64,000 nucleotides of DNA from positions 1-64,000 of the forward strand of contig JAGWBR010000016.1 of assembly GCA_021295785.1 (NCBI GenBank). The letters run 5' to 3'. Both the position numbers and the translations under genes were made by a program. Below, in pieces: positions 44,525 through 53,350 of the stretch. The stretch is from Gemmatimonadota bacterium. GTDB lineage: Bacteria > Gemmatimonadota > Gemmatimonadetes > Palauibacterales > Palauibacteraceae. The notes under the pieces are model-generated. The model saw only the letters and a program-made list of their open reading frames with translations, was not told where the DNA came from and made no database searches. The stretch's first letter is position 1, and every line of letters starts with the position of its first letter.

Positions 44525-46758
44525 CGAAGGCCGCGGCAGACACGGAGGCGGGCACTCCGGCCGAAGAGTCGGCAAGCATTGCGGAGGAAACGCCACCGGC
44601 AGCAGCCGTGATCTCGGCTCCCGGGGTGGCGCTGCCGGCGGCGGTCAGCCCCAGGCCGGCCCCGTCCGACTCTCACAAGACAGGGCACCCCGCCCTCTTC
44701 TTCAACCGCGAAGCCAGTTTGATGGACTTCAACTGGCGCGTCCTGAGCCAGGCGCTCGACGAGAGCAACCCGCTGCTGGAGCGCGTCCGTTTCCTGGCGA
44801 TAACCGCGTCGAACCTGGACGAGTTCGTAATGAAGCGGTTCGGTGGCCTGAAGCGCCAGCACGCAGCCGGCGTCGTCAAGCGGTCGCGCGACGGGAGGAC
44901 GCCGGAGGAACAGCTCGAACTGCTCAGAGGATCGATCACCGCCATGCGCCGGGAATTGTCCACCGTTTGGCGCGAAACGCTGAAGCCGTGCGTGGATGCC
45001 GAGGCGGGCCTCGTCATCAAGCGTTTTGATGAACTCGACGACGACGAGCGGCAGCATGTCGAGACCGAATTCCACAAACGGATTTACCCGCTCCTCACGC
45101 CCCTGACGGTCGATCCCGGGCACCCGTTCCCGTTCATCTCCAACCTCAGCCTTTCGCTGGCCGTCACCCTCTACCACCCCGAGCTGTCCACGCGCCACTT
45201 TGCCCGCGTGAAAATTCCCGTTGAGACCATAGGCAGCTGGGTGAAACTGCCCGCTCCCAATGCACTGGTTTCGTCGGCGGAGCTGGTGAAAGCCCTGGCC
45301 GCACACCTGTTCAGGGGAATGAGGATTGAGGAGGCCGCGCTCTTCCGCGTCATCCGAAACGCCGACATGCGGCGGAACGAGGAAGAGGCCGATGATCTGC
45401 TGCGGATGATTTCGGAGGAAGTACGCGAGCGGCGTTTTGCCCCGGTGGTCAGGCTCGACGTCGAACCGGGCATGTCGGCCGGAACGAGGCAGCTCCTGGC
45501 CGGAGAGCTGGAGCTGGAGGCCGTGGATGTTGCCGAGATCGACCCCCCGCTGGACGCCTCCGGGCTCGCGGAGTTGGTCGATCTGGGCCCGTGGACCCAT
45601 CGCTTCAAGCCGTGGAACCCGGCCATCCCCTCGCCGCTGCGTCCCGGGGAGCGCAGCGAAGAGGTGCCCGACATCTGGGCGGCCATTCGCCGGCGCGACC
45701 TGATGGTCCACCACCCCTACGATTCGTTCACGGCCTCGGTGGGCCATTTCATCGAGGCCGCGGCCGACGATCCGGATGTCCTCGCAATCAAGCAGACCGT
45801 ATACCGGACTTCGGCCGATTCCCCGGTAATCAACGCGCTGGAGAGGGCGGCGGAATCGGGCAAGCAAGTGGCGGTTCTCGTTGAGGTGACGGCCGCCTGG
45901 GACGAAGTCTCCAACATCGGCTGGGCCGCCCGGCTCGAAGAGGCAGGGGTACACGTCACCTATTCGCTGGTTGGCCTGAAGACGCACGCCAAGGCCGCTC
46001 TGGTTTTGAGACGGGAGGACGGCGAGATCAGGACCTACTGCCACATCGGCACGGGCAACTACAACAGTGACACTGCCCGGTTCTACACGGACATCGGCAT
46101 CTTCACGGCCCGCCCCGAAATAGGGACGGACACTGTGAACCTGTTTCATTTTCTTACCGGTTACGCCCCCGAGCAGCGTTACGAGAAGCTGATTGTCGGG
46201 CCGCGGGATCTCCGGTGGAGCGTGCTCAGGGCCATCCAGCGCGAGGGCAAGCATGCGCGAAAGGGCCGAGGCGGTCGGGTCATCATGAAAATGAACGGCC
46301 TGGACGACAAACGGTTGATCAGGGCTCTCTATGCGGCGTCGCGTTCAGGGGCCCGGATAGACCTGATTGTGCGGGGTGCCTGCCAGCTGCGGCCGGGACT
46401 GCCCGATTGGAGCGAGAACATTCGGGTCCGGAGCATCGTGGGCCGTTTTCTCGAACACGACAGAGTGCTCTGGTTTGGGAACGCGGGAGAACCCGAGGTA
46501 TGGATCGGAAGCGCGGATCTGCGCAAACGCAACATGGTGCACCGGGTCGAGGTCTTGATGCCGGTCGACGACGCCGACATCAGGGCGCGGCTGGAAAGCA
46601 TGCTGGACTTGGCCCTGCGGGACAACCAAAGGGCGTGGTCGCTTGGTCCCGACGGCAGCTGGACGCGGCTGGAACCGGATCCCGGTACCACCGGGGTGGA
46701 CTACCAGGCCGAACTGATGGAAGACGCCAGGAAACGCAGGAAGCCCCCCGCGCTCTAG
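44521..46758 (+). CDS. ppk1: Polyphosphate kinase 1
   Basis: Polymerises the gamma-phosphate of ATP into polyphosphate. The 745-residue protein has a Pro/Ala-rich N-terminal extension of about 55 residues, then the N domain (FFNREASLMDFNWRVL), the LDEFVMKRFG helix, and the phospholipase-D-like catalytic domains with the autophosphorylated histidine in CHIGTGNYN near residue 508. A TTG start overlaps the ppx stop. It ends 10 bp from the convergent phoU. Confidence 0.95.
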   Translation: MTKAAADTEAGTPAEESASIAEETPPAAAVISAPGVALPAAVSPRPAPSDSHKTGHPALFFNREASLMDFNWRVLSQALDESNPLLERVRFLAITASNLDEFVMKRFGGLKRQHAAGVVKRSRDGRTPEEQLELLRGSITAMRRELSTVWRETLKPCVDAEAGLVIKRFDELDDDERQHVETEFHKRIYPLLTPLTVDPGHPFPFISNLSLSLAVTLYHPELSTRHFARVKIPVETIGSWVKLPAPNALVSSAELVKALAAHLFRGMRIEEAALFRVIRNADMRRNEEEADDLLRMISEEVRERRFAPVVRLDVEPGMSAGTRQLLAGELELEAVDVAEIDPPLDASGLAELVDLGPWTHRFKPWNPAIPSPLRPGERSEEVPDIWAAIRRRDLMVHHPYDSFTASVGHFIEAAADDPDVLAIKQTVYRTSADSPVINALERAAESGKQVAVLVEVTAAWDEVSNIGWAARLEEAGVHVTYSLVGLKTHAKAALVLRREDGEIRTYCHIGTGNYNSDTARFYTDIGIFTARPEIGTDTVNLFHFLTGYAPEQRYEKLIVGPRDLRWSVLRAIQREGKHARKGRGGRVIMKMNGLDDKRLIRALYAASRSGARIDLIVRGACQLRPGLPDWSENIRVRSIVGRFLEHDRVLWFGNAGEPEVWIGSADLRKRNMVHRVEVLMPVDDADIRARLESMLDLALRDNQRAWSLGPDGSWTRLEPDPGTTGVDYQAELMEDARKRRKPPAL

Positions 46759-46768
46759 CACCGGCCCC

Positions 46769-47461
46769 TTAGGAGTTCGCTTTCGGCCCGCCGCCCGCCC
46801 TGTCAAGGCGCACTCCATGTCTGACGGTTCTGCCCTGCACCATGAAGATCACGTCCTCGGCGATGTTGGTCGCGAGGTCGGCGATTCGCTCCAAGTTGCG
46901 GCCGATGAGGATGACCTCAAGGCATCCCGAGATGTGGTGCTCGGGCATGTGGGTCAGCATGATCCTGACCAGCGAATCCAGCAGCTGATCGACCCGGTCG
47001 TCTCGCTCGCGCACAGCGGCGGCCTCGTCGGTGCTCTCATGCACGAACGCGTCCAGCGCATCTCCCAGCATTCCGCACGCAATCCGACCCATTTCACCCA
47101 GCTCGGGAGGCACAGGCACCTTCGTTTCGAGGCGGCCCAAACGGCCGGCTGCACGTGCGATATTGGCGGCGTGGTCGCCGATTCGCTCCAGGTCGTTGTT
47201 GATCTTCAGCACGGCAACGATAACCCTGAGGTCCCCGGCCCGCGGTTGGTGCAGGGCCAGCATTTCGATTGCCTTTTCTTCGATCTCCACTTCCTGCCGG
47301 TCGATGACCAGATCGCCCCTGATCACGTCCTCGGCCAGCTCGTCAATGTCCACGCCCCCGACAAGCGTAAGCGAGTCTTTCACCAGCTTTTCGACCTGGT
47401 GCGACATATGGTTGAGCGCGGTGGTCAGCGCGTCCAGGCGATCGTCAAGGGCCAGTGCCAC
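46769..47461 (-). CDS. phoU: Phosphate signalling protein PhoU
   Basis: PhoU links the Pst transporter to PhoR and keeps the Pho response off when phosphate is plentiful. The 230-residue, all-helical product shows both metal-binding repeats (NNDLERIGDHAANI and RNLERIADLATNIAED) and looks fully intact. It lies 6 bp after pstB. Its integrity contrasts with the degraded PstB next to it. Confidence 0.95.
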   Translation of the reverse strand: MALALDDRLDALTTALNHMSHQVEKLVKDSLTLVGGVDIDELAEDVIRGDLVIDRQEVEIEEKAIEMLALHQPRAGDLRVIVAVLKINNDLERIGDHAANIARAAGRLGRLETKVPVPPELGEMGRIACGMLGDALDAFVHESTDEAAAVRERDDRVDQLLDSLVRIMLTHMPEHHISGCLEVILIGRNLERIADLATNIAEDVIFMVQGRTVRHGVRLDRAGGGPKANS

Positions 47462-47467
47462 GGCGGG

Positions 47468-48247
47468 TTATCCAGTCCTCCCCGTAATGAATGCCTCTGT
47501 AAGCGGGTGCTCGGGGTTCGTGAACACACGCTCTGTCTCGCCAAACTCGACGAGTTCTCCGTCTTGGACGAAGGCCGTGTAATCGCTGATTCGCGAGGCC
47601 TGCCCCAAGTTCTCCGTAGCCAGCAGAATTGTATGGCGGCCGCGCAGCGAAACGATAATATCTTCGATCTTGCCGCTCTCGTTTCGGTCCAGGCCGGACG
47701 TGGGATGGTCCAGCAGGAGCGCCTCGGGTTCGACTGCCAGCGCCCGGGCAAGGCAAAGCCTCTGCATCTGGCCCGCGCCCAGCGCCATCGCACTCTGGTC
47801 CAGCCGGTCCCCGACCTCGGGCCAAAGCCCGGCCGTTTCCAAAGCGGTCTGAACCTGACGGTCGATATCGCCCCGATACCGGTTGATTCGAAGGCCAAAC
47901 GCCACGTTAAACGAGATCGAACGGGGGAAAAGCCCCGCCCGACCTGACACGAGCACGATCCGGCGCCGAAGCCCGGCCAGGTGCTCCGGCAGGCGGACCA
48001 GCTCCTCGTTTTCGCGAAAAACCGCCCCGCTCATTTCGGCTGCCCCATCCAGATCATGCATACGGTTGAAGCACCTGAGCAGCGCACCCTTCCCGGAACC
48101 GGCCGGCCCGACGATTGCGGTGACCTGGCCTCCGGGTGCCGCGAAAGACACCTCGGAAAGGACCCTGCGTCCGCCGCGCGTCACCGAAACCGAGGCGGCC
48201 CTCAGCCCCGGCGGCGCGAAATCAGCGGCGGCCAATGGAGGACCCAT
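47468..48247 (-). CDS. pstB: PstB-like ABC subunit with degenerate nucleotide-binding motifs
   Basis: By position and overall similarity this 259-residue protein is PstB, the ATPase of the phosphate transporter. Fold residues are kept (LLLD, ITGRTG end, LCLARALA), but every catalytic motif has changed. Walker A reads GPAGSGKG (residues 47-54, so the Ser/Thr after lysine is Gly). The Q-loop reads VSGRAG (residues 100-105, no Gln). The signature reads LGAGQ (156-160) instead of LSGGQ. Walker B reads LLLDHP (His 181 replaces the catalytic Glu). The switch region reads ATENLG (Glu 212 replaces His). The frame is complete and overlaps pstA by 26 bp. ATP hydrolysis is therefore doubtful. Nucleotide binding may remain. 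Confidence 0.85.
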   Translation of the reverse strand: MGPPLAAADFAPPGLRAASVSVTRGGRRVLSEVSFAAPGGQVTAIVGPAGSGKGALLRCFNRMHDLDGAAEMSGAVFRENEELVRLPEHLAGLRRRIVLVSGRAGLFPRSISFNVAFGLRINRYRGDIDRQVQTALETAGLWPEVGDRLDQSAMALGAGQMQRLCLARALAVEPEALLLDHPTSGLDRNESGKIEDIIVSLRGRHTILLATENLGQASRISDYTAFVQDGELVEFGETERVFTNPEHPLTEAFITGRTG

Positions 48248-49100
48248 GCACCAGGGTGGCCCCGGCGTTCAGGAGCAGCGTTCCCGCGAGGAGTACCAGC
48301 GCGGCCGCCCCCGCGAGCCCCCGGAAACGGGCGTCGGTGCTCTCGGTCCACTCGAACACCTGAACCGGCAGGGCGGTGAGCGGATCCAGCGGACTGGTAA
48401 CGTTCAGAGCGATGAACGTGAACGCTCCCAGCACGACCAGGGGAGCGGTCTCTCCCGCCGCCCGTGACAGGGCCCGCAGTGACGCCGCCGCGATCTGGCC
48501 CGCCGAGCCCGGAAGCACGGCGAACCTGATCGCCTGGAACGGGGTGGCGCCCAGCGCGTAGGCAGCCTCCACCTGCGCCCGGGGAACCGCCCGGACAACT
48601 TCGCGCGTGGCCCGGGTCAGCAGGGGCAGAACCAGTAGCGTCAGTGTGGCCGCGCCGGCCAGAAGGGTGTGGCCCATCGCCGCACCGCGGGCGAAAACGG
48701 CAAGGCCAACCAATCCGTAAACCACCGATGGCACCGATGCCAGGTACCCGATGTTGGAACCCAGAATCCGGGCCAGCCGCCGCTGCGGAAAGTAGGCATC
48801 AAGGTACACGGCCGAACCAACCGAGAGCGGGACGGCGACCAGACCCACCAGCGCGACCATCCAGACCGTGCCCAGCAGCAGGGGCCTGATGCCCGCCGAA
48901 GCTGGGTCAGAGGATGGCGCGTTCAAGAAAAAGTCCAAGGTCAGGTGCGGCGCGCCGAGCCACAGGGCATGAACGGCGACCAATACCAGCGGAGCCAGAG
49001 CTACGACCGCGGCCGCCGCGCAGGCCCGCCGGACAATCCGGTCGCTGCGATTCCGCTCCCGGATCGAGGCCGGAAACCCCTGATCAACCCGGGCCGTCAT
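48222..49100 (-). CDS. pstA: Phosphate ABC transporter permease PstA
   Basis: The 292-residue permease has six membrane segments and an intact coupling loop (EAAYALGATPFQAIRFAVLPGSAGQI) that normally docks on PstB. It starts with ATG overlapping the pstC stop (ATGA). Nothing suggests loss of the transport path itself. Confidence 0.93.
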   Translation of the reverse strand: MTARVDQGFPASIRERNRSDRIVRRACAAAAVVALAPLVLVAVHALWLGAPHLTLDFFLNAPSSDPASAGIRPLLLGTVWMVALVGLVAVPLSVGSAVYLDAYFPQRRLARILGSNIGYLASVPSVVYGLVGLAVFARGAAMGHTLLAGAATLTLLVLPLLTRATREVVRAVPRAQVEAAYALGATPFQAIRFAVLPGSAGQIAAASLRALSRAAGETAPLVVLGAFTFIALNVTSPLDPLTALPVQVFEWTESTDARFRGLAGAAALVLLAGTLLLNAGATLVHGSSIGRR

Positions 49101-49984
49101 CCCCCCGACCCTGCGCTATCGGGCAGCGGGTGCAGGCCGGCCGGCGTCGTTAGCGGCGCTCCAGTTCCACCCGACGTGAGCCGGCGTCCGATTGCCGTGA
49201 TTCCAACGGCCATCGCGCACAGCACGAGCCCCACCGCGAACACGGTTTCGTAGGGCCGACTGCCCGTGGCCGGGTCGCCCGTACCGGCCCCGAGTGTGAA
49301 CGCCGTGAGGGTCTGGATGCTCTCAAGCGGGTTCAGGGTGAATCGCGGGGTGGTTCCGGCGGCCAGGGTCACGATCATGGTCTCGCCCACGGCGCGCCCG
49401 AAGGCCAATACGACACTCGACATGATTCCGGCGCGGGCGGCCGGGACCACAACTCTCCTGGAGGCCTCGGTCGGGGTGGCTCCGAGGCCGAGTGCCGCCT
49501 CCTTGAGTGCCGGGTTGACGTTGCTGATGGAGCGCTCCGACATGGACGTGATCATGGGCAACACCATGATTGCCACCACTGCCGAGGCGCTCGCCGCGCT
49601 GAACACGCCGGCGCCGGGAAGCACGGCCCTCACCAAGGGAGTCACGAAGAAAACGGCGAAGAACCCGTAGACCACGGTCGGAATCCCCGCCATCATCTCC
49701 AGCATGGGGCGCACTATTCGCTGCGTGCCGGCCGAAGCGAACTCGCTCAGAAACACGGCGCATCCCAGGCCCAGCGGCAATGCGATTACCCCTGCCCCGA
49801 TCGCGACCAGAAGAGTGCCGTTGAGCAGCCTCAGGAACCCGGCGAGGCCCGCCGGGCCAGCGTCGGCAAGGCCCGCGAAGAAACCCCACGATTCGGAGAT
49901 GAGCACGGCCACGATGCCCACGGTGGCCAGGGCCGATCCCAGCGCGCACAACCGCAGGGCGTGACCGCCCAGCCTGTCGGTCAT
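49097..49984 (-). CDS. pstC: Phosphate ABC transporter permease PstC
   Basis: The 295-residue permease has six membrane segments and the coupling loop EAALGLGATPTEASRRVVVP followed by FGRAVGETM. The start ATG overlaps the stop of phoR-pstS. Together with PstA it forms the membrane channel. Confidence 0.93.
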   Translation of the reverse strand: MTDRLGGHALRLCALGSALATVGIVAVLISESWGFFAGLADAGPAGLAGFLRLLNGTLLVAIGAGVIALPLGLGCAVFLSEFASAGTQRIVRPMLEMMAGIPTVVYGFFAVFFVTPLVRAVLPGAGVFSAASASAVVAIMVLPMITSMSERSISNVNPALKEAALGLGATPTEASRRVVVPAARAGIMSSVVLAFGRAVGETMIVTLAAGTTPRFTLNPLESIQTLTAFTLGAGTGDPATGSRPYETVFAVGLVLCAMAVGITAIGRRLTSGGTGAPLTTPAGLHPLPDSAGSGG

Positions 49985-52302
49985 TGGCTCGAACCCCGGC
50001 GGGCCTCGCTCAGCCGCCGTCTCTGGGCGTGGTAGGCGTCATCGTCAAGCGCGAAGTACCCTGCCGCACTGGTAAAACGGTCCACTCCGTCCAGCAGAAA
50101 AGAGACGAAGTTCCACACCTCGGGACGCCGCAAGGAAGCCTGTCCCACGTACATGTAGATGGTCCGCGCGAGCGGATACGCGCCAGTCACGACCGCGTTC
50201 TCGGAAGGCGGCTGGCAGCCGGCTCCTGCATTGACCGAGATCGTCTTCACCCCGCCGGGGTCGCGCTGCAGTTTCCCCCGGCCCAGAAAACCCAGCGAAC
50301 CGGCGTCACCGCTGACCCCCCTCAGGAGCGCGTCGCTGTGGGGGTTGGAGGCGTAATCGTTCCGACTTTCCCCGGGCCGGCCCATCACGGCGGTAGTGAA
50401 AAAATCAAACGTCCCCGAGTCGGGCCCGGGGCCGTAGAGCAACAGATCGTCGCCCGGCCACTCCGGGCGGACCTGTCCCCACGTGCGGACAGCGGAACCG
50501 GGCTCCCAGATGCCGCGGAGCTCCTCCACCGAAAGGCACTCGACCCAGTTGCTGGCGGGATGGGCGACCACTGCGATCCCGTCGCGGGCCAGGGCGACCT
50601 CGACCGGCTCAATTCCCCTGCGGCGGCAGGTCGCACGCTCGGCGCCCGTCATCCTCCGCGAGGCGTTGCTGATGTCGACCCAACCCTCGCAAAACTTCAC
50701 AAAGCCGCCCGTCGTGCCCGAGGTGCCGACGGCCAGGCGGGCCCGGGGATGCTCGGCGCGAAACGCGGTCGCGGCGGCCTCGGTGATGGGCCGAACCGTG
50801 CTCGATCCGTCAATCCAAACGGGATCGGGCGCCGCGCAGCCGGCAGACACGGCCAGGGCGGCAACAACGGCCAGCGTGGCAATGTCTCGCCGGTCCCGGA
50901 CGTTCCCGCGGAAATGTCCGGTGTTTTTTCGGCCGGTGCCCTCGGGCTCGCCCGGCGGCGGCGAATCCGGGGTCAATGAGCCCGGGAGCGTGAACCAAAC
51001 GGTGGTGCCCTCGCCCACGCCCGTCTCGATGCCCGTTTCGCCACCGTGCGCACCCACCAAGTGCTTGACGATGGCCAGCCCGAGCCCGGTCCCGCCGCCC
51101 TCGCGGGAGCGGTCCGGGTCTACACGATAGAACCGTTCAAATACCCGGTCTACCTGATCCGAAGGAATACCGGGGCCGCCGTCGGAAACCTCCACCCGCA
51201 ACCACTCCGCCCGCCCCTCCAAAGGCCTGAACCTGATTCGGATCGCCGTCTCGGCGGGAGCGTACCTGAGCGCGTTCTCGATCAGGTTCCGCAGCACCTG
51301 CCGGACCGCACGGGCATCGGCGGTTACGCGCGCGTCCGAGGCATCCGGGTCTACGTCGAGCGTCACCCCGTCGGCGGCCAGGCCCGCGGGCAAATCTCGC
51401 CAAACCGTCTCCGCCACACCCCGCACTGCAACCGGTTCGACTGAGGGGCTCCAGCTGCCCGACTCAACGTGCGACAGCTCCAACAAGTCGTCCACCAGGC
51501 GCCGCATGCGAGTGGCGTTCACCAAGATCCTCTCCGCGAATTCCGAAGAGAGCCCGGCCCCCAGGTTCGGATCAGAAATAGCCTCCGCGAACCCGACCAC
51601 GCTGGTGAGGGGAGTCTTCATTTCGTGCGAGACATTGGCCACGAAGTCCCGCCGCATCTGTTCCAACAGCCGGCGGTCGGTCAAGTCTCGCAGAAGCAGC
51701 AGGGCGCCTCCGTCGTGGTGCACCGCCCGCACCAGCACGGTGCGCTCTCCGACCGATGTTTCCCGCGAAACCGGCTCGCCGGCCGCGGCTCGTTCCGCCG
51801 CCTCGGGGATCGACGGATCCCGGAAGATCACGCTCAGCTGCGAACCACGCGGCGCGGGTCGGCCCGCCAGTGTCTCCAGTGCGGTGTTCCGGGCCTGCAC
51901 GCGTCCCTCCGCGTCGACCAGCGCGACAGCGTCGTCCAACCCCTCCAACACGGCCGACAGGTTGTCCCGCGCACGCCGCGCCGCTGCGAGCCCGGTCTCG
52001 AGGCGAACCCCAATCCGGTCGACCGCCCTGCCGAGAGCCTCGGTCTGCCCGCCCGCCCCGGCTCCCGTCCGGGCCGCGAAATCGCCGGCGGCGAGACGCT
52101 CGGCCGCCGACTGAACGGACATGAGCCGGCGGGCGAGGGGCCGCGCCTCGACCACGGCGAGCACCCCGGCGGTCGTGGTCGATGCCGCCAGACCGAGCAA
52201 AAGCTGGGCCGGTGGTGCCGGACCGAGCAGCAGCCAGAACGCAAGAACGGTAGCCGCCCCGATTCCGGTGTATGCCAAAAAAACGCGCAGTGGCGGGTTC
52301 AC
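49981..52302 (-). CDS. phoR-pstS: PhoR sensor kinase fused to PstS phosphate-binding protein
   Basis: One 773-codon frame carries two normally separate proteins. Residues 1-440 are a PhoR-type histidine kinase: two membrane segments (about 7-27 and 32-52), a HAMP-like stretch, a PAS domain (about 113-208), the phospho-accepting His226 in VSHEMKTPLTS, the N-box with N343, and the ATP motifs DGGPGIP (374-380) and GGGTGLGLAI (402-411). A Pro/Gly-rich linker of about 30 residues leads to a hydrophobic segment (474-488) ending in a lipobox-like SAGC (Cys489). From 495 on is PstS: GSSTVRPITEAA, TSGTTGGFVKF, GPDSGTFDFF. The topology is self-consistent: kinase inside, PstS outside. Start GTG 52302 directly abuts the phoB stop. 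The product may stay joined or be cut at Cys489. Confidence 0.88.
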   Translation of the reverse strand: MNPPLRVFLAYTGIGAATVLAFWLLLGPAPPAQLLLGLAASTTTAGVLAVVEARPLARRLMSVQSAAERLAAGDFAARTGAGAGGQTEALGRAVDRIGVRLETGLAAARRARDNLSAVLEGLDDAVALVDAEGRVQARNTALETLAGRPAPRGSQLSVIFRDPSIPEAAERAAAGEPVSRETSVGERTVLVRAVHHDGGALLLLRDLTDRRLLEQMRRDFVANVSHEMKTPLTSVVGFAEAISDPNLGAGLSSEFAERILVNATRMRRLVDDLLELSHVESGSWSPSVEPVAVRGVAETVWRDLPAGLAADGVTLDVDPDASDARVTADARAVRQVLRNLIENALRYAPAETAIRIRFRPLEGRAEWLRVEVSDGGPGIPSDQVDRVFERFYRVDPDRSREGGGTGLGLAIVKHLVGAHGGETGIETGVGEGTTVWFTLPGSLTPDSPPPGEPEGTGRKNTGHFRGNVRDRRDIATLAVVAALAVSAGCAAPDPVWIDGSSTVRPITEAAATAFRAEHPRARLAVGTSGTTGGFVKFCEGWVDISNASRRMTGAERATCRRRGIEPVEVALARDGIAVVAHPASNWVECLSVEELRGIWEPGSAVRTWGQVRPEWPGDDLLLYGPGPDSGTFDFFTTAVMGRPGESRNDYASNPHSDALLRGVSGDAGSLGFLGRGKLQRDPGGVKTISVNAGAGCQPPSENAVVTGAYPLARTIYMYVGQASLRRPEVWNFVSFLLDGVDRFTSAAGYFALDDDAYHAQRRRLSEARRGSSQ

Positions 52303-52998
52303 CTATCGATCCGAGGCCCGGAACCGATACCCGATGCCACGCACCGTCTCGAGCCGGTCGGCCTCATCGCCCAGCTTGGCGCGGATTCTGGCGATATGCA
52401 TGTCGACGGTCCTCGATTCCAGCTTCGACCGGGGCCCCCACACCGACTCCAGTAGATGGCTGCGGGACTGCGCCCGTCCCCGTCGCTCCAGCAGAATGGC
52501 CAAAAGGCGATACTCCAGGGGTGTGAGATCAACCTCTTGGTTCGACACAAACGCCCGGTGGGCATCACGGTCCAGTGCGACCGGTCCGACCACCAGGCGA
52601 CGGCCCGCCGAAACCGGGTCTGCCTTTGCCCGCCGAAGCAAGGCCTCCAGCCGAAGCGTCAGTTCTTTGGCACTGAACGGCTTTGTGATGTAATCATCGG
52701 CCCCCACCTCGAATCCCCGCACGCGTTCTTCCTCTTCGCGCCGCGCGGTGAGCAGAATCACGGGCAGCGATGCGACGCGTTCGTCGCGGCGGAGTCGGCT
52801 CAGCACCTCGTACCCGTCCATACCGGGGAGCATCAAATCCAAAACGATCGCGTCCGGGCGGTCTGTAATCGCTGACTTGAGCGCGCTCTCGCCGTTTACG
52901 GCGGTTGAAACCCGGTACCCCTCCCGGCTGAGATGGTAAACCAGCAGGCTGAGGATATCGGGTTCGTCGTCGACAACGAGTATCTGAGCATCTGGCAT
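52303..52998 (-). CDS. phoB: Phosphate response regulator PhoB
   Basis: OmpR-type response regulator of 231 residues. The receiver has the acidic pocket and phospho-acceptor in IVLDLMLPGMDGYE and the lysine in DDYITKPFSAKEL. The C-terminal winged helix ends in RTVDMHIARIRAKLGDEADRLETVRGIGYRF. It controls genes for phosphate starvation by binding 11-bp direct repeats, and such repeats lie upstream. Start ATG 52998 is the only one that fits the receiver N-terminus (MPDAQILVVDDE); upstream extensions are leader. Confidence 0.95.
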   Translation of the reverse strand: MPDAQILVVDDEPDILSLLVYHLSREGYRVSTAVNGESALKSAITDRPDAIVLDLMLPGMDGYEVLSRLRRDERVASLPVILLTARREEEERVRGFEVGADDYITKPFSAKELTLRLEALLRRAKADPVSAGRRLVVGPVALDRDAHRAFVSNQEVDLTPLEYRLLAILLERRGRAQSRSHLLESVWGPRSKLESRTVDMHIARIRAKLGDEADRLETVRGIGYRFRASDR

Positions 52999-53116
52999 GG
53001 AAGTTTGTCGCCCCAATTGCACTGGTCGCGGCAGCCTCACGGACTCGCGGACATGGCAGGATGACTCGCGGACCAGCGCGAGTCCACCAACCAACAATAC
53101 CCGGCCCAAGCGGCCC

Positions 53117-53152
53117 CTAAAGTAACGAAAACATAACGGTTTTGTAACGACG
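53117..53152 (-). promoter_or_regulatory. Pho-box-like direct repeats upstream of phoB
   Basis: On the minus strand CGTTAC, CGTTAT and CGTTAC occur at an exact 11-bp period (plus-strand TAACG at 53123, 53134 and 53145). An 11-bp spacing of 7-mers is the hallmark of PhoB/PhoP sites. A possible -10 (TATTGT) lies at 53094-53099, about 23 bp downstream, giving a leader of about 90 nt to phoB. This would be autoregulation of the phoB operon. Confidence 0.6.
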
Positions 53153-53241
53153 CGCCCGAGACCGCGTGTCGACCGGGATCGCAAGGGGCGGCAGGCAGCA
53201 CCCGCCACCCGCCAGAGCATCGCAAACCTGCGGCGGCACCC

Positions 53242-53264
53242 GTGACCGAATCGTGACGAAACAG
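53242..53264. promoter_or_regulatory. Second Pho-box-like repeat upstream of the TonB receptor
   Basis: GTGACCGAATC followed by GTGACGAAACA repeats GTGAC at 11 bp (53242 and 53253). The core CGTCAC on the minus strand resembles the CGTTAC units of the neighbouring site. A plausible -10 (GATAAT, 53291-53296) lies 26 bp downstream, nearly the same distance as at the phoB site. Confidence 0.55.
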
Positions 53265-53350
53265 CCCCTTTTCACGTTACGCGCGGGTACGATAATCCCC
53301 CCGTCATGTACATCGATTGCATTCCCGAGAAAAGCCAAAGAGCGATTTCC

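Noticed and set aside
47468-48247. Calling pstB a pseudogene
   Set aside because: All catalytic motifs differ, but the frame is complete, the length is normal and both ends overlap or abut active genes, so loss of activity with retained function fits better.
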